The position numbers and the translations under genes are program-made. The notes under the pieces are model-generated. The model was given only the letters and a program-made list of their open reading frames with translations, did not search any database and had not been told where the DNA came from. Positions 23,851 to 36,179 of a DNA stretch of 64,000 nucleotides are shown piece by piece. Numbering within the stretch: position 1 is the first letter of the stretch; every line of letters begins with the position of its first letter. This stretch comes from Casuarina equisetifolia (taxonomy: Eukaryota > Streptophyta > Magnoliopsida > Fagales > Casuarinaceae), in contig CM052355.1 in NCBI GenBank assembly GCA_028551475.1, positions 24,269,580 to 24,333,579 on the forward strand, in the 5' to 3' direction.

Positions 23851-25274
23851 TGTCCTTTCTCAAAATCAAAAGCTATAGCTTTTGATATTCATTTCAACAA
23901 TTGCATTATTTTAAAACTTTCAAATTAATTTGTGATATTTTGTAAAATTGTGGAAAATTATTCTCAAATCTTTGTCCCCTCATTTTTTTTTCTTATAAGA
24001 AGATTTTTCCAACGTTTAACGACCTCAAAGTTAATAGCAATAACACATCTCTTGCGGACTTGAAGGAGCAAACCAAGAACAATTGTATAACTTTAATACA
24101 TCTTATAGAAAATACTCCTATGTTGCGTAGTCTTTGTCTTCTGTAAAATTATTTATTCGCCAAAGAGAGTTACCTTTTGGAAATGCCCACTACCCATACT
24201 CACCAAAACAACACATCTATGAGTTATAAATGTACTTTTCAATTTTTCACGAGGACCATCCTACAAAGTAAGAACCATCAGAAGTATTGAAAGCCTTTCA
24301 GTTTCCTTAGATTCAGTCCGCCATGCCAAGTTCAGACGACGTAGTTCATACGCTTCATAAAGAACGTGGCATCGTTTAAAAATAAAGTTCCAGCAAGCAA
24401 TATCAATGGGGGAGCTCCCGTTAGATAGCATTGCGATCTTCTTCATAAATTTGCTGTTGCTCTGCGCTGTAGCTTTCACCAGTTGACAGCTCACAATGCA
24501 CTGGAAAGCACGCCGACCTGTCTTTTACAAGCCAAATAAATTTGAGTCAAAACTGAGCTTTCCTCCGATACGCCAGATAATCACTGATAGCATTCTCTAA
24601 GATTAAATTTATAGACCCCGAAAAATGCTACATGTGCTGTCTGTCTTCAATCCTTGCCTCGGATCTTTGCGCTGCCCCACCTACTCCTCTGTCAGCGCCA
24701 TTAAGTTTCAGACAGCAACCCACTTCTGGTTTCAATATATTGGGTCCCGGACTCTCCCCCTTTCTCTTCTATCTAGAATGGACAAACGTAAGATATTTAA
24801 AAGCCTTCCCATGCCTTCTAATGGCAAAAAAAGTTGGCAAGTGTCTAGGAGATCGGAGTAAAATCTAGGGCCAACTGTCTGAACCTTAGGGAGCAACATG
24901 ATGCAGCTCTGGCTCCATTGGTGATCTGGCCCATGCAAGTATAAATTTGAAAAAGGTTGACTGGAGGATGCATCATAATAAGATAATACACGGCCAACGC
25001 TGAAAGAAAGCAAGCACAACAAGCTCAGATCTTCGTATTTTCTCGAATTAATGAACTTTAAAATTACAGTGTTCGTCAAAATGAATATAGTGGAATTCAT
25101 ACCAGTTAATATGGACAAATGAGAAAAGAGAGCGTCTTAGGGCAAAGAAAACGGGGAGGTATTGGAAAAGCTTTCTGTTTACACGGGTGGTAGCTCAAAT
25201 AGACAAAGTTCATTTAGAGTTGGTTGCATCGACGGTCTCTACGCTACACAGATTCTACGCATTATTGCAAACAC

Positions 25275-25282
25275 TAAATGCT
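25275..25282 (+). promoter_or_regulatory. L1-box-like element of PDF1
   Basis: TAAATGCT lies 96-103 bp upstream of the PDF1 ATG. The L1 box bound by class IV HD-ZIP factors is TAAATGCA or TAAATGTA; the last base differs here. The position fits the known epidermal promoter design of PDF1. Confidence 0.4.
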
Positions 25283-25377
25283 CCGGCAGCACATCAACTA
25301 ACCCCTGCCTGTATTTACTTCACTGCGTTCTCCCATTATATACACCACTCCTTTCATCCTTTTACAAGCACACAGAG

Positions 25378-26702
25378 ATGGAGAAGGTGACGAGCAAGCT
25401 GGGTTCTTTTTGCGTATGGACTGTAGTTGCTGCATTGCTGTCTCAAAACGTGGTGATCCATGTGATTTCAAGAAGCATTGAAGATGAGAAAAACTACTAC
25501 TCTCCGGCTCCACTTACCCCTGATCCACATACCCCTGGAGGTCTTCTTTTCTCACTTCCTCATGCTTACATGTTTCCACTATTTACCGCACGTTATAATA
25601 TAATACTTGCTTTCAGAATAACTGTAACAAAACATTGCCCGTCATAGTAGCTAATGTCGCAAAAATATTCTTCAGTTTCCATGCTTTACTACTGCTATGT
25701 CCAGTCGAAATGCGCACATCTTTCGTATAGTGTGGCACAGGATGTGTAGCGATTATAAACTTCTAGCATTAAGCTTAATGAAGTCACTAAAAGTTGTACC
25801 AGTTTCCTTCACACAACCCTCAGTCTACTCCGTTGATTACAGGTTCCCACGGTAGTCCTCCCCATGGACACACCCCGTCGCATGGTTCCGGACATGGCTG
25901 TGGGGGATCTTGTCACGGCACCCCCTCACATGGAAGCGGTGGAAGCTACAACCCAACCCCGTCAACCCCTTCAACCCCTTCAGGTGGAAACTGTGGAACA
26001 CCCTCACATGGAAGCGGTGGAAGCTACAACCCAACCCCGTCAACCCCATCAACACCATCAAGTCCCTCAGGAGGTGGTGGTTACTACAACAACCCTCCAA
26101 CTTCTCCAGGCGGTAGCCCCACAACTCCAACACCCATTACCCCAATTGTTGGAAGCCCACCAGACACCCCTACAACACCCATCACCCCATTTCCCGGTAC
26201 CCCCCCAGCGACGCCTCCTTTCATCCCCGATCCTAATTCACCCTTCATTGGTACATGCAAGTAAGTTACTACATACTTTGCACCTGTATAAACTTTTGAG
26301 TACAAAACAGTACACAGATACTGTATTATTCTCACCACCTAACGTTGGTATGGACCTTTTCATATTTGTAGTTACTGGAGGACTCACCCCGGAGTAATAT
26401 GGGGTCTTTTGGGTTGGTGGGGAACTTTGAGCAGTGCATTCGGTGCGAGTAGCTTTCCAGGGCTCGGAGCAAATCCCAGCTTGCAGCAAGCTCTTTCGAA
26501 CACACGTACTGATGGACTCGGGGAATTATATCGAGAAGGGACTGCTTCCTTGCTGAACTCCATGGTCAATCATAAGTTCCCTTTCACAACAACGCAAGTC
26601 CGGGACAGTTTTGTATCAGCGCTCAGCTCGAACAAGGCTGCAGCAGCTCAGGCTCATGTTTTCAAGCTGGCCAACGAAGGCCGACTCAAGCCTAGAGACT
26701 GA
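25378..26702 (+). CDS. PDF1: Protodermal factor 1 (PDF1), secreted proline-rich protein
   Basis: PDF1 is an extracellular, probably wall-associated protein made in the outermost (L1) cell layer. Exons are 25378-25540, 25843-26260 and 26372-26702, GT-AG, giving 303 residues. Residues 1-31 are a signal peptide (MEKVTSKLGSFCVWTVVAAL). A Gly/His/Ser/Thr/Pro-rich middle follows, with TPSHGSGGSYNPTPSTPSTP twice and then PxTPxTP repeats. The family's conserved C-terminal domain begins CNYWRTHPGVIWGLLGWWGT and continues through DGLGELYREGTASLLNSM and VRDSFVSALSSNKAAA. All splice phases agree. The ATG is preceded by an L1-box-like site. In Arabidopsis (from memory) PDF1 adjoins CYP718, as here, which supports both calls. 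Confidence 0.93.
25923..26060 (+). repeat. 78-bp in-frame duplication inside PDF1
   Basis: The block starting CCCTCACATGGAAGCGGTGG at 25923-25982 recurs at 26001-26060 with a few changes only at its 3' end. The offset of 78 bp (26 codons) keeps the frame. Confidence 0.95.
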
Positions 26703-26720
26703 AAGCATTGGATTAAGTTT

Positions 26721-26751
26721 AGAAACGCATTATATGAAAGACTCTAGCAGT
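26721..26751. repeat. 31-bp repeat in the PDF1 3' UTR, recurring at 26972-27002
   Basis: AGAAACGCATTATAT.AAAGA continues through CTCTAGCAGT and occurs twice, 251 bp apart, with one mismatch. The first copy is 19 bp after the PDF1 stop codon. Confidence 0.9.
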
Positions 26752-27256
26752 GTGTTGTTTTTGGTTTAATTTTAGTAGTATCTTATTGTATGAGTGATGA
26801 TGGAGAATATTAAGAAGGATGCTATGTTTGACATTTTCAGTCCTTAGTTCGTATCATTTTTATTTAGAAATAAATGTATGGTCTAGTTGAATTTCTTTCT
26901 AATATTTTTCAGCCCATCTCAAAAACACTATATTCAACTATTTAGGTATTTTTTTTTCTCTTTTTCTGGTCAGAAACGCATTATATCAAAGACTCTAGCA
27001 GTACACTTCATTGCTCAGCTATGCCTGTGCCCCGTGATGTCATAAAGGGAATGAGTTGAAAGTGCAAGAATGAAGGGTCGATTTCGCATAAAAGCGTAAG
27101 GTCCACTTCTCAAACGACCAGTGACTTCTTTTTCAACATAACTCGCTGCTATCGTGGCTATCATTCAAAGCAATGACAGTGTACAGCCATGATAAATACA
27201 TTCAGGGGGCGTTTTTGTGACCTATAAATGTACAGTCAGATTCAAAGTAGAGATGC

Positions 27257-27346
27257 AAGTTAGCATTCACATCAGCTTTCAGAAGCCATTAATTATGGCA
27301 GAGGTGTAAGTAGCATTTACAACAGCTTCAGGAAGCCATTAACTAT
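27257..27346. repeat. Imperfect tandem duplication of about 50 bp
   Basis: Two blocks share AAGT.AGCATT.ACA.CAGCT and CAGGAAGCCATTAA.TATG (first copy CAGAAGCCATTAATTATG). Confidence 0.75.
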
Positions 27347-28879
27347 GCATTTAAGTTTCTGAACAGCTTGGCGATAAGGTTGTCATAAAACTCAGGTTAG
27401 TGGTGCTACGAGGTACTAGGGACTGCCATACAGGATTGGGGTTTTGATCTTACTACTAAATCTCCTATTTATTATGGTCACCACATGTTGGGTCAGCCTG
27501 AGCTTCAATGTTCCGTTGTCGCTCCTAACCCTTATTCATAATTTCTGACTGATAATTGGAGCAGACATTAATTGAAAAATAGCTTTAAAAGAAAAAAAAA
27601 GTTCTCCCTAGAGAATCATGATCAAGCTGTGGTTCTAAAATTCAAAATTATTTATGTGCTCCAAGAACATTGCAAGAACACAAATTCAGGCAATGTCAGT
27701 AGAGCAGATCTTGCTGGGATTTGAGTGTTTCCAACTATTGCCTTCCTGCCTTTACGTCTGTGTTTTTCATGAATTGGCTGCTCTCAATACCCGAATTCAG
27801 TGCTTGTAAAACGAAACACTTCAAGATTATCTGTCAGAAGAATGTAACTAATTGACTTTGACCTGCACTAGTCGTGCTCGTATGAAGGGGGTTAGTTTTG
27901 GTTCCCGCCACACCCTTGAAAAGTCATGGTTGTAGCAGAATGCTACAACTTCTGCAGAAGTGATGATTAACATTCTTAAAATCGAGATTGGGGTTCATTT
28001 ATATGAAAAATGTGAAGTTGGACAACAGCATATGAGCCAACCCGTAAATCATTGTCAAATTAATGGGGATCGGAAAGATTATGTTAAGAAAACCAAAAAA
28101 TCGGTAGTGCTAGTGAATTGGAAATTAAGAAACCAGTGCGATTTCCACCCAAAATATTGCCAAGCTTTGGTAGGGCAAAGATGTTGCCATGCAAGGATAC
28201 TAGATCTACCTCACAAATAGAGCATGGACCAATGTGCATTGCAAGGAGAAAACTAAATTGTGCACAAGAGATCCCAGAGGGACACCAACTCACCGAGTTT
28301 ATTGTGGTGGCAGATGTAATTTTAAAAGTACGCAAAGCCATCTTGAATAAACAATTTCCATTCGGAGGAGAATATGGTAGTACGAGGAATCACTAACTAG
28401 TAACTAGATAAAGAGACGGTAAAATGTCATTTTTCTGTTCATTATTTTATTCGTTGTTGTCAATTATAGAGGATATCTTTTATGCTAGCGTAATCTTTCA
28501 TGAGGATATCATGAAGTTAATGAAATAATAACAAATGGTAACCTTCTTGGAATGACTGTTGTCTTGTGTGCTACATTGCTAATACATGAACAGATCGTGA
28601 TTGCCCTCGAGGATGATACAAACCCAAAAACTTTTCTGATGTTCCCTGATCTTTTTCTTTGGTGCTTTGATGCTTGAAACGAAGAGTGACTCGTTACAAC
28701 TTGCTTGATTATTCAAATCAAAACATAAATGTAAAATAAGAAATGTTTTGCATGATTATTGAAAATAAATGTTTCAAATCAAAGCATATATGGAAAATAA
28801 TAAATATTTTATGACTATTGAAATTCGAATTTCCCTAACAACTTCATGTTCAGAGTCAATGTTGGCAATCTACTGATCA

Positions 28880-30730
28880 AGAATGACCACGGAGAAAAAT
28901 ATTTTAAACCAAAGGAAGATTTGCTTGATTTATTACTGCCAGAGTAAGTCCAATGAGATGTTTGTGCTTTTTCTCCACCAAACTGTTCCATTTAGGAGTA
29001 CGAGGGCATAAAACACAGTGAACTATGCTATTTTGTTGCAAGGAATCTCTCCAAGGCAAGTAGAAACTGCTTCTCCTCCATGGACTTAAAGCCAGCAAAA
29101 TGTTGAAGAAATTGGCATTCTTTTAAGTGGATACAACCAGGTACAGCATGTGAAGTCGTCAACAACCACAGCGTAAAAAGGGAAGCCTTGGAAAGATGTG
29201 ACAGGGGCTAGACTTCAAAGATGAGTATGAATTTTATTCAAAAGAGCTGTCCAGAGGAAACAGATGGCAATTTTAAACTCTTGCTGATATGACAATTGGA
29301 ACAAAAAAGATTATTGGAACCATTAAGAGAAAGTTTCTTCTGTCTGAAGATACTGTGGAATGTTATTGCTAGGTTGACCATGTCCGTGGTTCTATCTCTC
29401 AAAATCCATTGTTTGCTGTCAGGGAGAAAAAGGAATTTCTGCTAGAGCTTCCGATAGATCATAAAGACCCCCAAGTTTAACTCCCCCTGCCAGCACTGTT
29501 TTGGTCCTCGAATTCCTTGTAGAAAAGTCAGTCTTGTTAAATCCAAAGCAATACAAAAAATCGGACGTAAGCTTGGGTACAAAGGCCAGATTTTAATGTA
29601 AATGAGAAGAGACCAAAACAAAGTCAAATGGAAGAACACCAGAATTTCCTTGAACAGAGCCGGTACCAATACAAGGGATTGAAAATGCAGGAACCATTTT
29701 CGACTAAAATAGATGCTCTCAGTGATTTCTGTGATTTCAAGACTAACAAGCATCTGAGATACATCATCCGGCTGATAAGTAATACTGTACGGCATTGTAA
29801 CCATGCTTCGAACAAGCTTGACCAAACAGTAGGTTAGGGGAAGAATTGGAATTATTACTTGTAGGCTTGCCTTGTGTAGTGGAATTACGTCTAGGGGGTT
29901 GGTTGCAGCTTGTTTTGAGTGATCTACTGTTTCAAATGGCCACTTGGAGTATGCGGGATAAAAGAATTCCATCTAGCTTATGATTCCTTGTAATCAAGCT
30001 TAAATGAAGAAGTGTTACTTTAACACTTAAACTAACTTTTAAAAACTTTGACTTTTAAACCTTGTAGTATACTAGAATCAACGAGTAGCTACGTTGGGCA
30101 GCTGACTCGAAGTGTTTCTGCAATTATACCTTCAACCAGTGTGGCCACCACGTCCACCTCCACATTGGGCAACAAAAACAATGTTTTAGCTGGATTTGTG
30201 AAAAATCATAATCTTTCACAGGCTTGGAGTTGGGAAACATCAATGCATGCTTTGAAAGGTCTCTACAAGTGGTTTTCCAATTGAACTTAGATTATTGCAG
30301 AAAGCCTGGAATTCGTTGAGATAAACTGTGATTGACTTTAAACATTTTTGGCAAGCTGTGCAATCGAGAAAGCAAGTTGAACTCGTGTGCTCTTATGTGT
30401 TTACATGAATCGATTGAACAAAATTGCCCAGATTTCAACTCACAGATTCACCCCATCACTTCCTCCGTGAGAGCACTGATGATTTACAGTCTAACAAGAC
30501 CATCACTTTGATGCCATGCCTCATAATTGGGATTGACCTTCTGAGTTCCACCCTCTATTAGAAATTGAGGAGGACATTTGATTTCTCCAGTGAGAAACCC
30601 TTACAACCCAGGAAAGAAAGTTGGAGTCTAACAGCTTCAAGGTTACCAAGGTTGAGACGTTTACTGATAAAGGGAACAGAAACGAGATTTTCTAGAATCC
30701 TCAATTCGGTGTAAGAAGGTCTTTCATCCT
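28880..30730 (-). mobile_element. Decayed Ty1/copia element (gag-protease-integrase part)
   Basis: Domain traces lie in copia order on the minus strand. A gag start with GEIKCPP and NPNYEAWHQSDGLVRL is at about 30480-30600. A protease-end trace (FVPKL) and GGLYDL of the pre-integrase region are at 29450-29590. The zinc-finger end CSNCHISKSLKLP is near 29280. The integrase core follows, with CPRTPKWNSLVEKKHKHLIG at 28950-29010. Frameshifts and stops occur throughout. Reverse transcriptase, RNase H and LTRs are not seen, so the element is truncated as well as inactive. The type resembles the RE1/Ale group. Confidence 0.75.
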
Positions 30731-30940
30731 AAATGCTACGTCTAAACTAAGAATTATTTTAAGTTTTCGACTTTCATCCATTTTATTTCTTTGGATATAT
30801 ATGTATATATATTTGACAAGTACATTTCCAACTCTGCCACATTTGCTATGAGTGAAGGTGTACATACAAATTGCCTAAGATTCCAGCCACAATTTTATTC
30901 CACAGAAATCTTCAAATCCACAGAAAAGGTGCTCCATATT

Positions 30941-31993
30941 TTATTGTGATGAGCTAATGTGAGATTCAAACCATTTAAAGATCTCTTCAGACTGCAAGCT
31001 AGTCATTTCATGGTTTCCGAAAGCAAGATTTAATTCCTCCTGAATGTGTTGTGCTAATCTTTGATCTGGCAAATGAATCCCACTCCCCCTGAAAGCTGCT
31101 TTCCAAGGAGTTGCCCGCCCATCGTTCTTCATATACCCATTTTCGTCAATGAAGCCCTTGTCCCTGAAAAGCTTAAATAACTTGGTAGAAACAGTTTGAT
31201 AGATACCAGGGATCCTATCAGCAAAGAGATGTGGAGACAAGGGGAACTCTCTGCATTCAATCTCCGCCACATCAACGCCTTTACTTCTCAAAAACTCCAA
31301 ATTCTTATTTATCTTTATCCGCCGAAGTCTATCTTTGGGCATGTGCACAAACAGTGTAGGTGGATAATCCCCATTCACATCTGACTTCTTGAATACGGCT
31401 TCTGCAATCATAAGCGTAATACTACTGAACTTCAACGCGGTGGCAAGAACAGAAACAAAGAACCCTCCAGAGGAGGCTCCCAATGCCACAATAGGAAGCT
31501 GCTGAAGCTTGTTCTTCTCAATCCACCACTCTATAATATCTTTAACAATCAACTTTTCCTCCTTGAATGACCAGCAGATCCCCGCACTTGATACAGTGAG
31601 AACAGCAAACTTTCGAGCAAGAGCATGAAGGGTGATAAGCCTCTCTTCAGGCAAACCAACGCAATTAGGGCACGTAAAAGATCTGTCCCAAAAGTTAGCA
31701 GCTCTGCCATTGCAACCGTGGGCCAGAAAGATAACTGCCTTAGGGGTATCAGGTATTTGCCACATCAGTTCGGTTCCATTACGGGTCTCAATAGTTGGAT
31801 GAAATTGCACCAAATTCTCAAAGCTATTCCATTTTTGCTTAAGAAGTACAGATGATAATCTGTTAACAGGTCCATTATCACGATATACTGATATTAAAGC
31901 AACAAGAATCAGAATAAGAAACATGGCCAAAATTGTGCCTCGACATTGTTGAGCCCCATTCAAAACTTTCGATCTGTTTCCATGCTTCCACAT
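30941..31993 (-). CDS. Alpha/beta-hydrolase-fold membrane protein, uncharacterised
   Basis: 350 residues, one coding exon. Residues 20-37 (GTILAMFLILILVALISV) form a single N-terminal transmembrane anchor; the rest is a soluble hydrolase-like domain. AHGCNG at 91-96 fits the oxyanion-hole loop. LGASSGG at 161-167 is the nucleophile elbow with S164 (GxSxG). PPTLFVHMPKD near 211-221 is a strand typical of this fold. A histidine among the late ones would complete the triad, but which one is not evident. Substrate unknown. The ATG at 31993 lies two bases after a consensus acceptor (TTGCAG), and an upstream donor at 33322 implies a 5'-UTR intron. Extending the ORF upstream to 32065 would read intron sequence. 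Confidence 0.85.
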   Translation of the reverse strand: MWKHGNRSKVLNGAQQCRGTILAMFLILILVALISVYRDNGPVNRLSSVLLKQKWNSFENLVQFHPTIETRNGTELMWQIPDTPKAVIFLAHGCNGRAANFWDRSFTCPNCVGLPEERLITLHALARKFAVLTVSSAGICWSFKEEKLIVKDIIEWWIEKNKLQQLPIVALGASSGGFFVSVLATALKFSSITLMIAEAVFKKSDVNGDYPPTLFVHMPKDRLRRIKINKNLEFLRSKGVDVAEIECREFPLSPHLFADRIPGIYQTVSTKLFKLFRDKGFIDENGYMKNDGRATPWKAAFRGSGIHLPDQRLAQHIQEELNLAFGNHEMTSLQSEEIFKWFESHISSSQ

Positions 31994-31995
31994 TA

Positions 31996-33240
31996 CTGCA
32001 AGAGAGAGAGAGAGAGTTGCAGAGACAGAGAGAACAGGAAAGAGTTCTTCTGAATGACTTTTCAAACTCTAATTATGACCCAAATATAATATATAGTGGA
32101 CAAACTCGTATGAGGATCTTTATTAAATGATTAAGAATAAAAACATTATGGTTGCAAGCATCCAAGTACTCATAATAAGTTCATTGATCCTCTATTTTTT
32201 TATTCCAAACCAATAGAAACAAAAACCTCCAATCCACTATCTCTGACGCAACTGTTTGCCGAAGTTGGGATTAATTTCTCAAATTTACAACCATAAGAAA
32301 GTAAAATATTATATACTTCCACACCAGGCATTATTCTCTGAACAAAAGGAACTATCGTCTGTTAATTATGCAAAGTAAGCTTCAACTTTAACCTTATACA
32401 TCTGAAGCATTCTTCCATATCAAAGTTTCTAAGATGCAGGCATGAAAAGACTGAAGAAACAGCAAGCTTAGAGGCACAAAAATGTCGGATATACGACTTA
32501 AGTATAAGTGGGTACTTTATGTTTTTTCGACACTTGTATTAATTTTTGCAAGGCACTTAAAGTTATTGGTATTTGATAATTAATAATTTACTCTACAGGG
32601 GCTGGAACAGTGTGTAATCTCTATTTGTGTGCCAAAGCAACCATAAGATCCATACCCAGTGAGTTGGCTTTACCCCTAACCTGGAATATACAAGCAAGAA
32701 GCAGTTGCCTTGAGAATGGAACCTGTACACCTAACCACGGTAGCCTGGAACTTCCACATTTTCTACTCTTGATTGAGTTCAATATGTCACCTTTTCTTCG
32801 GTATTAAATTTTACCAGGAATTTTTTTCAAAAAAAAATTCCTAGTCCTAGCGAAAATTAGAAATCTCTGTGATCTATGCACTCTCAATAAATCGAGATTT
32901 TCGCAATTATTGAAAAAATTCAGACCACAAAATCTACCCACCCGCAAATTTTTTCCTCAATTACAAACCTACTTGAACTTAAATAACATAATTTCAACTT
33001 TTAAGGCTTTATGGTCCGCTTCCACAATATACCCAGAAATCAGAGACTTCCCAGACAATGACCAACGTAATTGTGGAACAGAAGACTTCCACAACTTCAA
33101 CTGCTTCAGTCTAATCTCAAACCAAAAAAGAAAAGGCCAGAAGCAATATCTTTGGAAAATAAAACTCGAAGCATTTAAAATCCGGAAGCTCTATCGTTCT
33201 ATCAAATAATATGGCTGGAAGTAATACATAAAAAAAACTG

Positions 33241-33280
<40 letters not shown>

Positions 33281-33322
33281 CACAGTTGACACAAAGTTAT
33301 AACCTAGACAGCGAAAACCTAC
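31996..33322 (-). other. Predicted 5'-UTR intron of the alpha/beta-hydrolase gene
   Basis: The donor is TTTTCCAG followed by GTAGGT at 33323/33322. The acceptor is CTCTTGCAG at 31998-31996 just before the start codon. About 1.33 kb, AT-rich, with CT-repeat tracts near both ends. A leader exon would lie at roughly 33323-33410. Confidence 0.5.
33245..33278. repeat. (GA)n microsatellite
   Basis: About 17 GA units inside the predicted 5'-UTR intron. Confidence 0.95.
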
Positions 33323-33410
33323 CTGGAAAACTTTGATCAAGGAAGGAGTGAGAGAAGGAGAGTCGAAGAGATGCACAGAGAGAGATGAGCCGAGATCCGA
33401 CCTTTGGAAC

Positions 33411-34221
33411 TGAACCCCAAAGCCATATATTTCGTGCGTTTTGGTGGGGCCACCAAGAAATAGAAGGAAGTAGACTAGTGCCCATCAACTCCTATTATTT
33501 TCAAATATTTCTCTCATATTATAAATTTATTAACTTCTTTAACATAATATCAAGTTACATACGATATTAGTACTTAACTACTATCTTCTATCGTGCATCT
33601 CATGAAAGATGAGAAGTCATCATAGAAAATATAAAAATTTTAGAAAGTATAAATAAACAAAGAGAATAAACAATGCAAGTTGAAAAAACTCCAATAGGTA
33701 TGTAAGGCAAGTAGACATGTATTAAGTAATATTTAAATATAAAATTTTTCTTCAACTTTTCAATAAACTTTTTTTTTTAGATTTTGAGTTCACTTATATA
33801 AAATATTATAGCCAAGTTAATATGTTATAAGTCTAATTTAACTTTAATCTTTTGAAGGTTTCGAACAAAAATCTTAAATTGAAAATGTATAAATTTTGAG
33901 TAGTGTTAAACTGTAAAATTATTTTTCTTATTTATAGATAATTTTTAAGTTAAATTTTAAGCTTATTTGTACAATTTATTTATATTTTGTGAACCATCTT
34001 AACTCCATTAGGAAAGATTTGCAATTATTAAAGTAAGAATCTTTTATTTTGATTCACCAAGTTTAACCATACATTTAAAAGCTTACTTGATAAATTTTTT
34101 CCAACTTGTATGTAGGAAAAATGTTTTATATTAAAAGTGTAATATCTTATGGTAAATTTTAAATAAAAAATTATCATTAACTCTTGAATTAATTTTTAAA
34201 TTAAAGGTTTCATCCTAAGCC
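33411..34221. other. AT-rich intergenic sequence
   Basis: Very AT-rich, with no coding pattern on either strand. Confidence 0.5.
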
Positions 34222-34361
34222 CTTTTGGGAGGCCTACGCCATAGAAATTGTCTACCTGAGACTGTCCCTTGGTCCGTAGGTCCTGACACAAGGTTAGAAA
34301 TCTAACTCTTCCAGAGTGGTATCTCATTGACGGCTCAGCCCCAGAAGGGGGCCATCTTGAC
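34222..34361 (-). rRNA. Fragment of plastid 23S rRNA in nuclear DNA
   Basis: The minus strand reads like the plastid 23S rRNA segment containing GATACCACTCTGGAAGAG, CTAACCTTGTGTCAGGACCT, AAGGGACAGTCTCAGGTAGA and GCGTAGGCCTCCCAAAAGG. Differences from the plastid form as I remember it (for example GGCGTAGG where plastids have GGGGCGTAGG) indicate an old nuclear plastid insertion, not a functional rRNA. Flanks on both sides do not match the rRNA. Confidence 0.75.
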
Positions 34362-36179
34362 TTTGATGTTGAATTTAATCATTTTGTTCATTTATCCATT
34401 TGGTTCCGTTGCTCAATGCCGCAATTCTCCAGGAATTATTTATTGCGCTCACCCAATATAGCGTTCCTTGATACTTGATTATCAAGATTAACTAAAAATC
34501 GTTATAATCTACCAGACCGGATTCCTTCATTAGGACAAGACTCAATTACAGAAAACATTCTCGCTGTCCTTAATTGCCTTCAAAACCATACTCCTAATCA
34601 TAGCTTGAATGATTATAGGTTTACTATGGATAATTTTAAAGGCCAAGTCTACATTGTTTAAGTTAAATAAGAAACTTCTTCATGATATAAGTAGTTAAAA
34701 TCAATAAATTCAATCGTAATTATACAATTAAAAAACACTTTATTTTTTAAACTAGAATAGATTTTTAAAAAAGCATACAAGAAATAACTAGGAAAAATGA
34801 AGAAATATTATTCAAAATAAGATATTTAACTTAAACTTATGCGAACGCCTTTGCATGGTAGAGTTGATAGTAATATAGAATGAATGAGCAACTATATTAA
34901 GATAATTGAAAAATATTAGATTGATTGCAATTATTTCAAAGAAATAACAGACTCCCGCTTTGAAGGAGAAAAAGAACTAAAAAAAGTAGAATTTGTTTGT
35001 AGCTACTGATTGAAAAATCTCGAAGAAATCAAGTCATACCAAGCACAAGCATATGCGTTTTGCAAAGACAAATTAATCAAGTAAGCAAGTAAAAATTTTA
35101 GTAACAAACTCGCAGAAATAGAATTACTAGAGAAGGAAAGAAAAATTATTTAAAGTGACCCTTCGTATGATTTGAAAAACTACGTTTAATGAATAATGAA
35201 AAATCTAAAAATATAATAATATGTGAAATTAATTAAAAATAAGAGTATTACAAAGTGTGAAGGAAAATAATAATAGAAAATTTAAAATTTTCCAAAATTT
35301 TCATTTTTGTGATTTTTTTATAAAGTTTTGGGGTTTTGAGTTATTTAAAAAAATATATAAATTCAGGCATTAAAAACATAAAAAGTTAGAGTAGGAAAAA
35401 AAAAAAAAAGAACTTAGAACATCTATCAAGTTGTGGTCTCACCTTTATCCCTACAAATCGTAATACAACTTAGAGGAGGAAACCGGACATTTCGATGGCA
35501 AGACCCAAACTTTCTCAAAGAACCCGAAACAGAGGAAGAAGAATAAAGAACAAAAGTAGGCTTCGATTCTCACTCAATTGATGATTACGAAGTGCACATA
35601 ACGATCCTATTTGGAGGAATCATGTGCCTAACAAGGGGAGGAAAAATAATAATTACAAATTCATATAAATCAATATGTTCTGCATTGCTTTCGTGGTTTG
35701 GTTTGGTAAGCCCGGCTGTCTGAATCCGTAAGGTGTGTTCTTGATCTTGCATCGCTGGAGATGCTAGATAAGGAAATCCATTTGAGCCCTCAGTGTTCGG
35801 GAAAAAAAATTACTGAAGATTTCATCCCTTATGTGACTAGAGGACAACCAAACAAGCACCGGCGGTAGGTAGCTGAACATTGCGATTATACTCTGGAGAC
35901 TTCAATAATTAAATTTTCATTTATTCTTTTCATTTAAAAGATATAATCAATAGGATTGTTACAAAACTATTGAATGCCTATTATCTTTTAGTACTTTTTA
36001 TAACTTCTTTAGAGCAAGTAGAGAATAAACACTCATATTATCTTCTTGATCTTAGTAATAATAATTGTATTTCAATACTTTTATCACTAAATTTTCTTTT
36101 ATTCTTCTCAATCAAAAAACAACTAGCAAGTTGTAGCAAAGCTCTTACTTTTCATTGCTTTGATCATTCAATCCACTTT
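34362..36179. other. AT-rich intergenic sequence
   Basis: No family recognised. The segment 34380-34660 is less AT-rich than its surroundings, but I cannot identify it. Confidence 0.45.

Larger units (their letters stand above)
21351..25274. other. Intergenic region between the P450 pseudogene and PDF1
   Basis: No recognisable gene. Two AT-rich segments at 21580-21700 and 21800-21920 resemble each other. It also holds a palindrome (22954), two SINE-like heads (23335 and 23788) and minus-strand ORFs at 22093-22305, 24261-24494 and 24732-25118 that resemble nothing I know. Confidence 0.45.
26703..28879. other. Downstream region of PDF1, no gene recognised
   Basis: It contains small duplications and overlapping ORFs on both strands at 27960-28396 that I cannot assign. 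These could belong to the decayed copia element to the right. Confidence 0.45.

Noticed and set aside
24732-25118. Minus-strand 128-codon ORF upstream of PDF1
   Set aside because: No recognisable domain, and it lies in the PDF1 promoter region.
25336-25343. TATA box of PDF1 (TTATATAC)
   Set aside because: Only 35-42 bp before the ATG, which would leave almost no leader. Possible but not claimed.
25864-26397. 177-residue ORF overlapping PDF1 exons 2 and 3
   Set aside because: Out-of-frame shadow of the PDF1 repeats; it crosses the intron.
28084-28396. Overlapping ORFs on both strands
   Set aside because: Neither resembles a known protein. I could not link them to the copia remnant to the right.
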